This document shows positions 34,133-46,075 of a DNA stretch of 64,000 nucleotides, piece after piece. Every line of letters begins with the position of its first letter. Within the stretch, counting starts at the first letter, position 1. The notes under the pieces were generated by a model. That model worked only from the letters and a program-made list of their open reading frames with translations. It was not told the origin of the DNA and did no database searches. The translations under genes were made by a program, and so were the position numbers. The stretch comes from Elymus sibiricus (lineage: Eukaryota > Streptophyta > Magnoliopsida > Poales > Poaceae): assembly GCA_039707655.1 (NCBI GenBank), contig CM077672.1, positions 458,468,390 through 458,532,389 of the forward strand, given 5' to 3'.

Positions 34133-34824
34133 TCACCCGTCAACATGCCCAGGTACTTTGCATCACAGTACAACCGGCTCAAGGACACACACTGGAATGA
34201 TGGGAGTACATATGAAAGGCACCGTCGTGTACTGATGTGCTGTGCTATTGACAACACTATGACCACCCCCTTCTAAATGTACAGGGTTATATTGTAATTG
34301 TATCATGTAAATTTAGCCCACCTTCCTCATTGAGATTGAGATTTTACTCATACTGATCCCTGCCGCGATCATCATCAATACTTAACATCCGCCACAAAAC
34401 ATGTGCAGCAGTCTGTATTGGGTGGAGCTATTTCTCTCTGATGTGGTGGTCTGCAAGAAAGAGGTAAAGCAGGCACTCTACAACCTACATGAGCTTTTAC
34501 AAGCATTTGTTATTAGTGTCTAAAGGCGTCATCATCAGAATATAAACACTCGATGATTGTTCAGAAAAGCATATTATCAAAGAATCAAGGAGAAAAAGTA
34601 GCATGAAGAAGCAAGCATCTCATGCTTAATGAACAAGGTACGCAGCAACAGAGCACACAAATCAACAGTCACGGTGATGACTGAACTCAGTGCAGCTATA
34701 TATAGCAGCTAGTTTCTGTCAGGAATCCATGAAACAAAAGGAAGTAGAAGAAGAAGAATCAAAGATTCGTGGATGGATGATCATGGTCATGGATGATGAT
34801 GATGGATTGGATGGATGGATGGGA
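34133..34824. other. 3' flank between two convergent genes
   Basis: It holds the likely 3' UTRs of the membrane-protein gene (left) and PSB28 (right). No other gene is seen. Confidence 0.4.
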
Positions 34825-36189
34825 CTACTTCTTGAGGAACTGGAGGCCGTTGGCCTGGGAGTAGCGCTCCATGAAGCGCATGAAGCGGTCCCAGTCCCTC
34901 GGGGTGCGCATCACGTACTTGGCCTCCACGGCCGCCGGCTTGCCGTTGACGAACTTGGCGCTGACGTCCACGGAGCTCAGCGTGCCCTCCTCGTCGATCA
35001 TGTAGAACCCCGTGATGTCGCCCAGCTCTGCCGACGAGTCGAACACCGACGGCTGGTCGAAGGTGAAGATGGCCACCCCGTTGCTGCCGTCCCGGGACTT
35101 GGTCAGCCGCACGTCCGGGATCGTCTGCTCGTCCGTGCCCTGGATGAACTGGATCGACGGCCGCGAAGTCATCGCCATTGCCACCACCGACGATGATCGC
35201 CGGGAACTAGTCGTTGGGTGCAATGGCTTCTGCAGCTGCACGGTGACGCCGCTGAAGGAGGTGTGCAGCTGGCTCATCCTCCTCTGGCACGATGAACCTG
35301 AAAATAGGGAATGGTGTCACATATATACTGAAAACTTATCGGAGATTCATAGTGCACGCTACAATGTTGTCCATTCTACAACACGATTTGCGATCTTATC
35401 ATAGAGAGTTCTGATCCGATTCATAATCCAAGATACTGAAACCCTTGGTGTGTCGTTGACTAGCACAACTTGGCCTCCGGTGCACTGCATGCATAACAGA
35501 ATCTGATGCAGCGGTAGACTTGTTTTTTCTTTTTTCTTTCAGAACTAAACATTAAGCCCCTGTTCGTTTTGATCCCGATTTGGTTCGGAACTCCACGATT
35601 TGCGATCCTACCACGGGGTTTTGAACCGATTATGATTCTGACAGCGTTGGCTCCATGTTAATGTAGACTATCACAACCTTGCCTCCCGATGCAGTATCAT
35701 GCATAACTGGAACCAAGTATCCATAAGCAAAACCTTGCCTTTGTCAGAACTTTCAGAACTATGAACATTAAGGCTCTGCTTGTTTTGAAAGAAAAAAAAT
35801 CATAAAGAAAGCATAGAAGATTTCGTCACCGGAGGCGAGGAGATGCGAAGGGCGGGCCTAAACTAGAGAAGACGAGGCGGATCATGTACCCACGCACCTA
35901 GCAGCCACCAGTGCTCGTAGCACATCACCCACTCTATGGTGCTATCACTGATGTGATGCACCGTCACCGTGTATCTGTTCTCTGAACGAGCGAGTACTAG
36001 GCTATCCCAGAGCAGACAGTGCTTGATTACACGTGACCACTACATACACAACAGGGAAGTAGAAGAACTAGGTATGGAAATGCAGCTTGGTTACTTGGGT
36101 GACTGAGAATTACAAGAACCTGCGGCGAGGCATCGTCGGCGGTGCTGCGGCCGCGCCGCGACCGGCGAGGCGACGGCCAGAGCTTCCAT
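34825..36189 (-). CDS. PSB28: Photosystem II assembly protein Psb28, nuclear-encoded plastid precursor
   Basis: I model two exons: 36120-36189 (ATG at 36189, [19 protein letters not shown]) and 34825-35297, with a GT-AG intron of 822 bp. The splice joins a 1-base remainder to give a continuous 180-residue frame. Without the upstream exon a 150-residue frame starts at 35277. The Ala/Arg/Ser-rich first ~65 residues resemble a chloroplast transit peptide. The mature part follows the Psb28 family throughout: [62 protein letters not shown]. Psb28 binds PSII assembly intermediates (RC47) on the stromal side. No defect is seen. The upstream exon is my inference from frame and splice consensus; the mature protein is firm. 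Confidence 0.9.
35392..35790. repeat. Diverged ~200 bp tandem duplication in the PSB28 intron
   Basis: CACGATTTGCGATC at 35392 and CACGATTTGCGATCC at 35594 open two units. Both share CCGATT, TGATGCAG/CGATGCAG with GCATGCATAAC/ATCATGCATAAC, and AACATTAAG(C/G)C(C/T)CTG near their ends. The period is about 202 bp and divergence is substantial. Confidence 0.7.
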
Positions 36190-37859
36190 GGCCGGCTGGG
36201 TGAGGAAGAGAGGGAGGCTGGCGTAGAGGAGGATGGAAGGGGGTGTGGTTTTGAGTGGTGCAGAGGAGGGAGATGACGGCAGGAGCGATTGGGTGGCCCC
36301 GTGTTCCAACCACAGCCATCCATCAGTACCTCTGGCGATCCGTGTGAATGTTTTTCCTTGCCACCCTGGCATCTTTTGGTATTTGCGTGCATGCCCAAGT
36401 AGATTGTTTTTGCGAAAAAGGACCTAGATTATAAAGGTTCACTGAACAACCTTGCACGTACGCAGCGGCGGAGGCAGGATATTGCAACGCCCCGGGCCAC
36501 CTCAGGCAGACTTTGTTCACAGTGAACGAAGGGAATCGGGCTCACGACCCAGGCAGCTGCTGGGGCTTGTCTCCGCCTCTGACGTACGAACGACCAATAC
36601 CGTCGCCGCCGACGCGCCACTGTCGCCGCTCCTTCACCGGAGCCGGCTTGACCTTGTCGATGAAAACCGGGAAATCTTCATGCACGTGCCCGAAATTTAC
36701 CATCGCCCTAGAGCCATAGTCGGCTCCAACATGCTTCATTTGTTGAGCGATCTGAGGTCCGCGTTGGAGATGGCCTAAGGCATGGTCGATTTGACCAATG
36801 AAACACATGTAGTATGGCACCAGAATTATACCATTGAATTTGTAACCGAAAAAAGTTTCTAAGGGCATTTCTATGGTATATAGTTTGTATTACGTTGGTC
36901 AAAATGACGATATGGAGATACGCATGGAACCTGCAAACCAGAAATGAGAAAGTAGCTTTTTATTCCAAAGTACTCATGCCAAGGCCAGGAAGAATAGAAC
37001 TGATTCTTGAGCGAAAGATTCAATATTCCGATACCGGTGTCGGGACCAAACTTTGCCTTGCAGAATGCCGATCATTCTGTAAGTAACCAGATATCATGCC
37101 ATTGCAAGAGTACTGCGATCGTTTTGTTTTAAAATGTTGGCATGAAAATTACCAAATCCTTTGATTAGAAAGGGGTAATGGTGAAGACAGAGAAGGGTGT
37201 GACTGTCTGTCTGTTTCTCTCTCGGTTGTACTGAATGTGTTGTTTAATCTTGCCACGCGCTTTCTGATCAAGTGTTATCATCGAGTGTTGATCTTTATTA
37301 GAGCGACACAAGCATTATTAACTGTTAATAAGAGATAACGCGTTTTTTGTCGTCGTCTCTCTCTGTCCGTCTCCGGATGCAGGGGGTCAGAATGCTGTCT
37401 CTCTGTCAGTCGCCACTCATGGTCTCGTTCAGTTTAGCTGCCTCCACCTTGTGCGTCCGACAGAGCCAACTTGCCCCAACAAACCAGTCGCTAGTCAACT
37501 CTCAAAGTCATGGCAACTCCCCCTGGCAACATGCCAACATCAACGAAATTGCAGTGCACATTCTATCCATCATCCAACAGTCGTTGCAATCCACCCAAAT
37601 TAACCCCCAAATCAGCAGAGACAGAGCAAGCACACAATCATCAAGCATAGCATCGAATCTTCCAGTCATACACAGATAGCTCCCTCTAATCTACCAACGG
37701 ATACATCAATCAATCAGCCGAAATTTGTTCTTTGGCCGAAACTATAGAAGACAAATGATGCTTGTTCTGCATCCACTAGCAATAATGAAGAACGGCGGGC
37801 AAGAAAAGGTTTTTACAGCAGGAAATGAAATGGAATCAACCGTCGACAATGGCGGCTGG
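36190..37859. other. Intergenic region, PSB28 promoter side
   Basis: It includes a GC-richer block (36440-36780) open on the minus strand (36542-36868, 108 codons, with GRSYVRGGDKP) in which I recognise no domain. It may be a retroelement scrap. Nothing else is supported. Confidence 0.35.
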
Positions 37860-38546
37860 CTAGCATCCGGAGATCTTGGCCCGGAGGATGGTGCACTTGG
37901 TCTTCTGAAAGGAGGTGGCGGCGACGTCGGGGTCCACCAGCTGCAGGCTCACCGGGCAGATGACGGCCAACGGGCACTTGGTCTTGCGCCCCTTGTACTG
38001 CATCACCGTGTCCAGCCGCACCTCCACCTCGAACCTGCCGGCCTCCTTCTGCCTGGCGAACTCCGCCGCGCCGGCCGCCGGCAGCTTCGGCAGTGCCCGG
38101 TCGACGCCGCCCACCTTGAGGCGCAGCGTCGTCTCCTTCCGGGCGGCGAGGTCGAAGGCCGCCACGGTGCCGGACTCGTCGAAGCGGGTGCCGTTGAAAG
38201 AGAAGGCCGCGGCCACGGCCCCGAAGGTGATGGCATAGTGCAGGTTGGGGTTGAGCAGGGAGACGGTCACCGTGGCGTTGTAGGACAGGAGCTGGAGCTG
38301 CGGCTTCGCCGTGGAGTTGGGGGTCGGGGCGAGCTCGAAGCGCGTGAGGAGGGCGTCCTCGGCGCTGGCCGTGGGCGGGCTGAGGACGGCGAAGGCGAAG
38401 ATGAGGATGGCGAGGACGCCCCCGGTGAGGAGGACGGCCGCCGCCCAGATGGCGGCCTTGGTCCAGCTGCACTCGCAGTCGCAGCAGTCCCGCTGGCGCT
38501 GCTTCTCCCACCACTTGCGCCACCAGTCGCGCTCCGTGAAGACCAT
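37860..38546 (-). CDS. LEA_2 / NDR1-HIN1-like (NHL) membrane protein
   Basis: This is an intronless gene of 228 residues (MVFTERDWWRKWWEKQRQR). The short cytosolic N-terminus is basic and aromatic, with a CCDCEC cysteine cluster that could be acylated. One transmembrane segment follows (about 31-55, AAIWAAAVLLTGGVLAILIF), then an extracytosolic LEA_2 beta-sandwich with the typical LLNPNLHYAI motif (97-106), possible N-glycosylation sites at Asn77, Asn90 and Asn118, and a C-terminal KTKCTILRAKISGC with two cysteines. NHL proteins sit mainly in the plasma membrane and several act in defence or abiotic stress; a specific role is not inferable. Length and features are normal for the family. The next gene to the right, across a repeat-bearing gap, reads away from it. 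Confidence 0.88.
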   Translation of the reverse strand: MVFTERDWWRKWWEKQRQRDCCDCECSWTKAAIWAAAVLLTGGVLAILIFAFAVLSPPTASAEDALLTRFELAPTPNSTAKPQLQLLSYNATVTVSLLNPNLHYAITFGAVAAAFSFNGTRFDESGTVAAFDLAARKETTLRLKVGGVDRALPKLPAAGAAEFARQKEAGRFEVEVRLDTVMQYKGRKTKCPLAVICPVSLQLVDPDVAATSFQKTKCTILRAKISGC

Positions 38547-38886
38547 GGCTGGCTTAGCTCAGCTGGTCGGTGGATCTCTCCGGGTGGAGGCTGGGAGGGA
38601 GAGGCGGCTCAGCTAGGAGCGTGGAGCTGGATCGCGCACGGCGAGGGGAGAAGAAGGGGGCTTGAGCCGGAGACTTGTGGCAGGGGGTGGGTCTTCTGGA
38701 CGCGGCTCCCCAGATGTGAGCAGAGGAGACCAAGAAGAAGACCTGCTGCTGGGCAGGCCAGTGGGTCGTAAACAAAGGACAAGGTGACCGTTGGTTGTTA
38801 TCTGTCTCCTCCCAGCCGTGGCAACGGCATCCATGGTGATGGTGGTTGCCTCTCCCAACCAGAGAGCACTCTCTACGCGTTTTGTG

Positions 38887-38912
38887 TTTTTTTTTTTTTT
38901 TTTTTTTTTTTT
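38887..38912. repeat. Poly-T tract
   Basis: An uninterrupted run of about 26 T. Confidence 0.9.
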
Positions 38913-39080
38913 GCGGTCCTTTGCAAAAGAAGAGAGCGCGTTGGCAGAGCGTGGTCGAGCTGGAGGCATTAACTGGTGTTGGTTGTGGCTCCATAGTTGG
39001 GTTTCTTGATTCCAACGCTTTGTATTATTTTTTGATCCCATTTAGGATGACGTGAATCTTGAATTCGAATTTTGAAACTA

Positions 39081-39200
39081 CTACCTCCGTCCTTGTTTAT
39101 TAGCCCCCTTCGTGACATGCACTAACATTTTGTTAGTTAAATCTAAGGTCAAAGTTTGGCACAAAATTCAAAGAGGACCAATAAACCAGGACGGAGGTAG
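39081..39200. mobile_element. Stowaway-like MITE, 120 bp
   Basis: The ends CTACCTCCGTCCTTGTTTAT and the complement of ATAAACCAGGACGGAGGTAG are inverted and TA flanks both sides (39079-39080, 39201-39202). The interior TAAATCTAAGGTCAAAGTTTG is typical of this MITE group. Confidence 0.88.
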
Positions 39201-41101
39201 TACAATGAAGCTATTCTACCATGTTTGACGCGTATGGTGTCAGTTAGGCACATGATGAGTATAGAATAGAGGTTTCTTGAATGTTGTCCCTTTCACGCCG
39301 AATTGCAGGGTGCGCGCTCTGCGCTGATTCTATCTTCATCACCCTAGGATTCCAGATGGAAAATGTGCTTTGGTTTCATTTTCGGCGATACATGGTTCCG
39401 TTTGCTTGCAAAGCAGAGGATACACCTCTTTCTCAAAAAGAGGAACACATGAAACCGAATAAATTGTAACTTCAGTTACCTTATAAGACTTGATGAAACC
39501 TAAATGAAACAACATTGAGACTCCAATCAAAATTATGAAAATATATCCAAAACCGAGATTAAGCATGTAAAAGATAACTACATAGCAAACCAAAGCAAAC
39601 TTCATTTCAATCGCAAGAAACTAAAACCCAAGTAAAACTAGAATGAAATGCTAATAGTAATAGTAGTGCATAACCCTATACTGGAATGAGATTGCTGCCA
39701 CAAATGCAGTTACGCGGGTGGGCTCAGATGAAATAATAAGATAACAATGGCACTGCTTGCTCCGCTTCGGGTACCGAGTTCTTGTATGCTAGCGAAGCGG
39801 TTTGACACAAAGCTTTCGAAAGGAGAAAATGAGTACAAGGAATCCAATACATCACATAATACAATGATTTAACCATGTGGTGGAAACTCCTTATTGGCTC
39901 AGGGAATTAGGGACAATAGCCATTAGAATGTAGACAAACATTTTCGACATAATTTTAACTATAGAGTTGCAACGTTTTCTACAGATATCAGACTTACATG
40001 CTTACATGGATTGCGACAGTGTGCACGAGGTATAAGTACAGTACTCGATTTGTTTTTATAAAAGGCCTACAATTATGTGGGTCTATTTCTTCTTATTATG
40101 TGTTCCATATCAATATGTAAGTACAATATTTTCGTGAAACTTTTGAATAGGCAGCAGGCAATTGGTAACTAGAAACGCGCACCGGCTAAGCGGCTCGTCA
40201 AACCCATCTTCTCGTATAACTTACCGCCTATATTGTTTTACATGCAAGTTTATTTTAGAGATGAACTACTTTATCCTAAACACCAACGATAGAGATAAAT
40301 GATTGTTGTGAAACAAAGAACACCATAAAAGTTACTCAAAGTCAATCTATGCAGATCATCAAAAGCAAAGGCCTGTCGCCATAACCTCATTAGCTTTATG
40401 GAGTAGACGGTGATGGCTGAACTAAAGATAATTTTATTGCATATGATGTCCAATTTTTCATAGTAGCCCAGAGAAATCGACGGAGACCGAAAACGACCAA
40501 CAGTTCATTTGGCTACATGACAAGTTTAGAAATTGGCAGCACGTCCATATCCCTGGAAAATTCAAGTGCTCCTATTCTCGGCCTTAAGCGAAGAGTAGGT
40601 GCCAAATCGCGTCAAGATGCTCTATATGGGCCGACCAATGACATGGGCCATTAAAACATTTTATTATTATTATTATTCCATAATTTTTTAGTAATATGTA
40701 ATTCATTCCGCACTGAAAATATATAACAGAATACATTCAGTAATAAAAATATTAGTGTATTGCAGGAAAATTAGTTAGCGTAAAAATAGATTTGACATTT
40801 ATAAAAAAAATGTTCATGCCAATTTACGAAAATGTTCCTGTATATGAAAAAAAATGCATGCACTTGAAATAATAATGTGCACATATCAGAAGTAAATGTT
40901 CACTCAGTCTGAAAACAAATTCATGTATTTACTACAAAAAATAAAAATAAAAGACATAAAAGAACAAGCATGAAATTAGAAGAAAAAAGTGAAGAAAACG
41001 AAAGCCAGAACATGGGCCTCATCAGTTGTTGGCCCATGTAAAAATGCTGGAGGCGATTTGCCAGATTGTACAAGGGCTGAACATGGACCTCATCAGTGGT
41101 G
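39201..41101. other. AT-rich intergenic sequence
   Basis: No gene recognised. Short TTATTATTATTATT and AAATAAAAATAAAA runs occur at 40660-40680 and 40938-40950. The phrase ATGGGCCTCATCAGT / ATGGACCTCATCAGT is repeated at 41011 and 41082. Confidence 0.4.
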
Positions 41102-41108
41102 ATATATA
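41102..41108 (+). promoter_or_regulatory. Possible TATA box of the hydrolase gene
   Basis: ATATATA lies about 150 bases before the ATG at 41253, which would give a leader of about 115-120 bases. Confidence 0.5.
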
Positions 41109-41252
41109 CTCACGAGATTACATGTGTAGTGCACTCCTCCCTGCGCGCGGCTTCCAGTTCCATCTCACCTACTACCTAGCTAGTCACGGTTTAGCTCCCA
41201 CGTCTCCATTCAACCTCCCTCTCTGCTTGCAAGCTAGCTGCCTGATCGATCG

Positions 41253-41534
41253 ATGGCGTCGGCGCCGGCCTTGGGGCGGGAGCTGCTGGAGGAGGCGCGG
41301 GCGCCGGGGTTCGCGGCGTGGCTGCGTGGTCTGCGGCGGCAGATCCACCAGCACCCGGAGCTGGCCTTCCAGGAGCACCGCACCTCGGCGCTCGTGCGCA
41401 CCGAGCTGGACGCCCTCGCCATCCCCTACGTCTGGCCCGTCGCGCGCACCGGCGTCGTCGCCACCATCGCCGGCGGCGCCGGCCCGGGCCCCGTGTTCGC
41501 GCTCCGGGCAGACATGGATGCGCTGCCCATCCAG
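41253..41534 (+). CDS. ILR1-like IAA-amino acid hydrolase, exon 1
   Basis: This exon encodes residues 1-94 of an M20-family amidohydrolase ([19 protein letters not shown]). [18 protein letters not shown] is the family's N-terminal signature, and [14 protein letters not shown] is the conserved strand that precedes the first metal ligands. It ends in phase 0 at a good donor, CAG|GTCAGC. There is no secretory signal peptide or clear ER-retention context in what is visible. These enzymes release free auxin (or jasmonate) from amino acid conjugates. The next exon is found only at 63039, so the intron is 21.5 kb. The rest of the gene beyond exon 2 is outside the window. Confidence 0.9.
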
Positions 41535-41961
41535 GTCAGCAATAATGCAAAATAGTAAATGGGCGACATATGAGTAATTGCATGCAGAAGGCGAGGCTGT
41601 ATATGAAAATGGATCCAGATATTAAGTTATCATTGGTTTGGTTTGTTAGGTCGATTGGTCGGTAGGATCGAATAGGACTACTTGTCTGAAAAACAAGATC
41701 TTCTCTTAATTAATTGCACCATGCAGCCACGCCGCGAACACTAAAAACAGCGCAAAAATGTCATGATGTACATAATACAAATGCCGTCACGTTCAAATTA
41801 TCAGATGTTGTACACCCCAAAAAAACAAATTACAGAAAATCAAAAAAAGAATTTCACATGGTAAAATTTAGAAAAAGATAACCTGGGTATTGCCACCCAC
41901 TGCCGCATTATTGCAAAAAGAACAAAAACTTTTTAAAAAGCCATGTGACCATCTATGTTTA

Positions 41962-41981
41962 GGGGGGGGGGGGGGGGGGGG
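41962..41981. repeat. Poly-G tract
   Basis: About 20 consecutive G in AT-rich surroundings. Confidence 0.9.
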
Positions 41982-41999
41982 AGTAAAAAATGCCATGTC

Positions 42000-43240
42000 T
42001 TACAATATACCATGATGAAACGAAAATCATGTTGTGTACATGTGTCAAGTTATGAAATGCCAAAAAGAATCCTATAGGTTGCCATGTGAACATTGCAAAA
42101 AAATCATTGTCATGTTGTTTATAATCAAACTGCCATGGTAGTTTATTAACGAAACTACCATGGTCTAATTAAAACAGTTACCTTTTTGCTTATAATAAAA
42201 CTGCCATGGTATAGTAACTAAAATGGCCATAGTATAATTTATACAAATGTCGTGCTACCTATAATAAAACTACCTTGGCCAAATTAAATTACCGTAGACT
42301 AATTAGAAAAAAAAATCCATGGTCTAATTAAAATATAATTGCCATGGCCCAAATAATAAAAGTGCCATGACACATACAATGAAACTACCATGGTCAATTT
42401 AAAATGAAAATGCCATGGTACCCACAAATAAAATTTCCATGGCCTAATTTATAAAAATGCCATTGTACCTATAAAAAAACTACTATGGCCCAATGAAATT
42501 ACCATAAACTAGATAATATATAAAATGCAATGGTCTAATAAAAAATTGCGATGGCATTAAAAATTGAAAATGCCACTATACAAAAATTAAAAATGCCATG
42601 ATATGTATTTTATTTGTTGAAAACAAAAAATCGCACACACAAAATTATTTGTCATGCTACAAAAGTAAAGAATAATGCCATGTCATTAAAAATAAATTTA
42701 CCGTCCTATATATGAAAAATGCCATGCTCTTAATAATAAAAAAAGCCATGCTCTTAATAATAAAAATTCCATGCTTTTAATAACAAAAAATTCCATGCTC
42801 TTTATAATAGAAATGACATGCTCTTAGTAATAAAAATGCCATAATCTTAATAAAACTGCCATGCCCTTAATAATAAAAAATGCAATGTTCTTAATAAGAA
42901 AAATGCCATGCTCTCAATAATAGAAATGCCATGCCCGTAGTAATAAAAATGACATGGCAAAACACAAGATGAACAAAAACAATATGAATTGCCGTGTTCT
43001 ACAATAGACATCACAAATTACCATCGATTCTACAATATAAACTGCCATGGGGACACATTGTTAAATTGCCATGGACACATAGTTAAATTGCCATGGACAC
43101 ATAGTTCTCGCAAAAAAAAAAAGTGCCGTGGAACACATTGTGAAAATGGCCTGGGGAAACATGTAAAAAATGCCATGGAGGAAGAACATAAGCTACCTGC
43201 TAGTGGGGTGTGTGTTGAAACTACCAGCTAAAAGTGCCAC
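42000..43240. repeat. Degenerate AAAATGCCATG minisatellite
   Basis: Roughly 25-40 bp units, each built around (A)nTGCCATG(G) followed by AT-rich spacer such as CTCTTAATAATAAAA. At least 30 copies of the core occur with many variants. In 42700-42960 the units are shortest and most regular. No coding frame. This looks like the expanded interior of a DNA transposon, but no terminal repeats were found. Confidence 0.8.
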
Positions 43241-43553
43241 AATATGACAAATTCTCATATGATTTTGCCATCAAGGAAAGAGCATAAGCTACAAAGTGGG
43301 CTAAACTACTGGCTAGAAAGTGCCACAGTATGACAAATTATTAAAATCATTAAACATGATGTAACATGATACAAGGATAAAAATTTCCTGAAATAATGGA
43401 AAATTGATATAACAGGAACAAGACACGCTCTACTAGGATTCAATTGGTTGCTAGTGCAAAAATCACATGATTGACAAATATTCAGAACCCAAATGGTACC
43501 TCACTTGAACCTGGTGCCATAGTGTTAGTGCAGTGGGTGTTCAAATCAGGGCT
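43241..43553. other. Intron sequence, nothing recognised
   Basis: AT-rich, with two more AGTGCCACA(A/G)TATGACAAAT words (43233, 43319) related to the preceding minisatellite. Confidence 0.35.
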
Positions 43554-43609
43554 TAGAGAGAGAGGGAGAGGGAGAGGGAGGGAGAGAGAGAGATGGAGAG
43601 AGGGGGAGG

Positions 43610-43660
<51 letters not shown>
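43554..43660. repeat. GA-rich microsatellite
   Basis: An imperfect (GAGAGG)n stretch passes into about 24 clean AG units. Confidence 0.92.
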
Positions 43661-43662
<2 letters not shown>

Positions 43663-43870
43663 CCGTAAGTGACCAAGTGCGGCGTTACAGCGGCCGAGCC
43701 CCAGGTAGCTCATTATCCCCTTCGTGTGTATGGGCCTCGGGATTCATTCCTGTCAGGAACACCAGTCACGTTCGCCCAGGTTTGTAACATGAGTACTGCT
43801 TCGCCCAGGCTTCATACATGTACCTCCTCACATGGGTCCTCCTCTAAATACGGTGATATACGGCCTGTAG

Positions 43871-46060
43871 TGTAGGATATATGCCCTAGAGGCAATAATA
43901 AATGTTATTGATTATCTCCCTGTTCATAATTAAGTTTATGTTCCATGCTATAACTGCAATGATTCTCGAGTCTGCAAATAAAACGAGGCTTGGAGGGAAA
44001 CTCATGTGCACGTGTGGGATAATAAACGGTAAAATGTATTCCTAGTCAAGCCTCTATGACTGGCTCAAGTATTGCATGATGATCCTGTTTTCCTGATCAT
44101 GGGCATGGCTATGCCGGCAATTTTGAGGGCACAATTGTTGGTAGAACACTTGTGTTGAATCGACCCAAATTGATGTTATGCTATGAGATACATTCGTCAT
44201 AAGTTAATGGTTAATAACACAGGAAGTTAATGTTTGCATAATTCCTTAGACCATGAGAGTATCGAGTTTCTTCATGCTTGCTTCATGAACTTTGGGGTTT
44301 GTTAAACGTCATCCGTAAATGGGTGGCTATTACGGCGGCTTACGGGTTCATGGAAAAGTATGTCAAGGGACTTGATAGCTCAAGATTGGGATTTGCTCCT
44401 CCGACGATGGAGAGATATCTCTGGGCCCTCTCGGTGTTACGGTATCCATCATCGTCTGGCCAGACACAGGGTGATTCGATCACAGGGATGCCGGAACACG
44501 GGAACGAGAAAAGAGAACAAAAACCGGCAATGAGGTAACTGGCATTGTGGACAAGTGTTGATCCACGAGGATGCCGATGTTTCTCACCTCGGGTATTTGT
44601 AACATATCGCGAAGCAACAGGAATAGCACACGGCAACTGGAGGTTCACTCGAATATTCATTCGTGTGGGTATAGGGGTCAATATGGGTGTCCACGGCTCC
44701 GATGTTGATCATTGATCGGAAAGTGTTCCGGGTCATGTCTATACTTCACCGAACCTATAGGGTCACACGCTTAAGGGTCATCTATCTGCTGAATACTAGA
44801 CGGGGAGTCTGAGAGAAATTCACCGAAAAAGTTTCGGACGAAACGGAAACGTTCCGGAGAGGATATCGGAATAGTTCCGGTGAAACTGAAAAGTTGTTTC
44901 AGGGTATTCCATAAAGTCAAATTGGTTTCGGCACATGCCTGGAAATTATTGGAAGGTACCCGAATTGTTCCGGTAACTTCTGAGATTTTTCAGAGACAAA
45001 AACCGGAAATGTTCCGGACTGTCGGAACCGCTTTAGTTGCTTTTCACAGATGAAAATCACTAAACCGAAAAGTTGTTTCGGAGTACACCATAAAGTCAAA
45101 TTGGTTTCGGCACATGCCTGATAATTCTTGGAGGGTGCCAGAATCATTCTGGAAACTTTCTGGAATTTTCCGGAATGAAAACCGGAAATGTTCCGGAGCT
45201 GCCGAAACCGCTTCAGATGCTTTTCGCAGATGAAAATCACTAAACCGGAATTGTTCCGGCTCGCGTTGAAAATTATTTTGGTGGGTACTGGAAATGTTCT
45301 AAGCCCACATGAATATTTTCAGTTCGATCAGACGCTGAAAAATGTCGTCGTGAATAGTGAAATCGGATTTATGGATATGGTTGGAAGTTGGCTTTCCACA
45401 AATATCTTCCCAAGATATTTTGGGATGACATGGCATTTTGGATATGCCCATCCTACCCCTTGTTTTTCCTATAAATAGAGGGGAGGAGGCAGCCCCATAT
45501 GCTAGATCCTTGCTCTCACATACACATGCCATGACATTTCTGGCTTCTCTCTCCCTCCCAGCGAAATAGTTTCGTAGAGCCGAAAGGCTGTCTGGGTTCC
45601 GGTGGGAACTAGTTCTGGACGGCGAAGCCCTGCCGGATAGATGACACCGTATGTGTGCAACTCTGTAGAGAGATCGTAGTTTCGGTCTTAGTTCGAGAGT
45701 GCCTCCCGAAGGGCTGTCCGTGTGACCGTCCGAGTTTTGGAGGTCCTCCCGAAGGGCTGTCCGAGTGACAGTCCGAGTTTCGGAGGTCCTCCCGAAGGGC
45801 TGTCCGCGACACCGTCCGGGGGACTGTGCGACCGCCTCCCGGAGGGCTGTCCGCGGGGCAGATGAGGGTATACATCCTCGCGGTTGGGAGGTTATAAAAT
45901 CCTAGCTGCGGGGATCTGCACCGCCGTTCGTCATCGACTCTACTTCCGCTGCGCTACGAGTCGGTAACGAAAATGATCAAACCTTGTATGCAGTCTCCAT
46001 AGTGGTCCTGGGCTGGTGCGTAGGTCAGAAATTTTTTGTTTTCTGGTGCGTTCCCCTACA
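43871..46060 (+). repeat. 5' LTR of copy B
   Basis: It runs TGTAGGATATATGCCC...GTTCCCCTACA. It contains a 179 bp U3 tandem duplication (44891 and 45070), a likely TATA box at 45469-45475 (TATAAAT), and R/U5 subrepeats with CCTCCCGAAGGGCTGTCCG around 45700-45860. Many GTTCCGG/CCGGAA words in U3 can pair with each other. Confidence 0.96.
44891..45249 (+). repeat. 179 bp tandem duplication in the LTR U3 of copy B
   Basis: AAGTTGTTTC(A/G)G starts two units, at 44891 and 45070. Both contain AAAGTCAAATTGGTTTCGGC and GATGAAAATCACTAAACCG. The same pair sits in the 3' LTR (about 52555-52913). Copy A has a single unit. Confidence 0.85.
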
Positions 46061-46061
46061 G

Positions 46062-46075
46062 TGGCATCAAGAGCC
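46062..46075 (+). other. Primer binding site of copy B
   Basis: TGGCATCAAGAGCC follows the 5' LTR after one base; it resembles the Copia Met-tRNA site TGGTATCAGAGC. Confidence 0.8.

Noticed and set aside
36542..36868. 108-codon minus-strand frame
   Set aside because: No recognised domain and no splice or promoter support; possibly a retroelement scrap.
42700..42960. Regular short repeats that might suggest a CRISPR array
   Set aside because: Units are degenerate and of variable spacing, without unique spacers of constant length, in a plant intron; it is a minisatellite.
45609..45875. 88-codon minus-strand frame, repeated at 53273-53539
   Set aside because: It is the LTR subrepeat region of copy B, present in both LTRs; not a gene.
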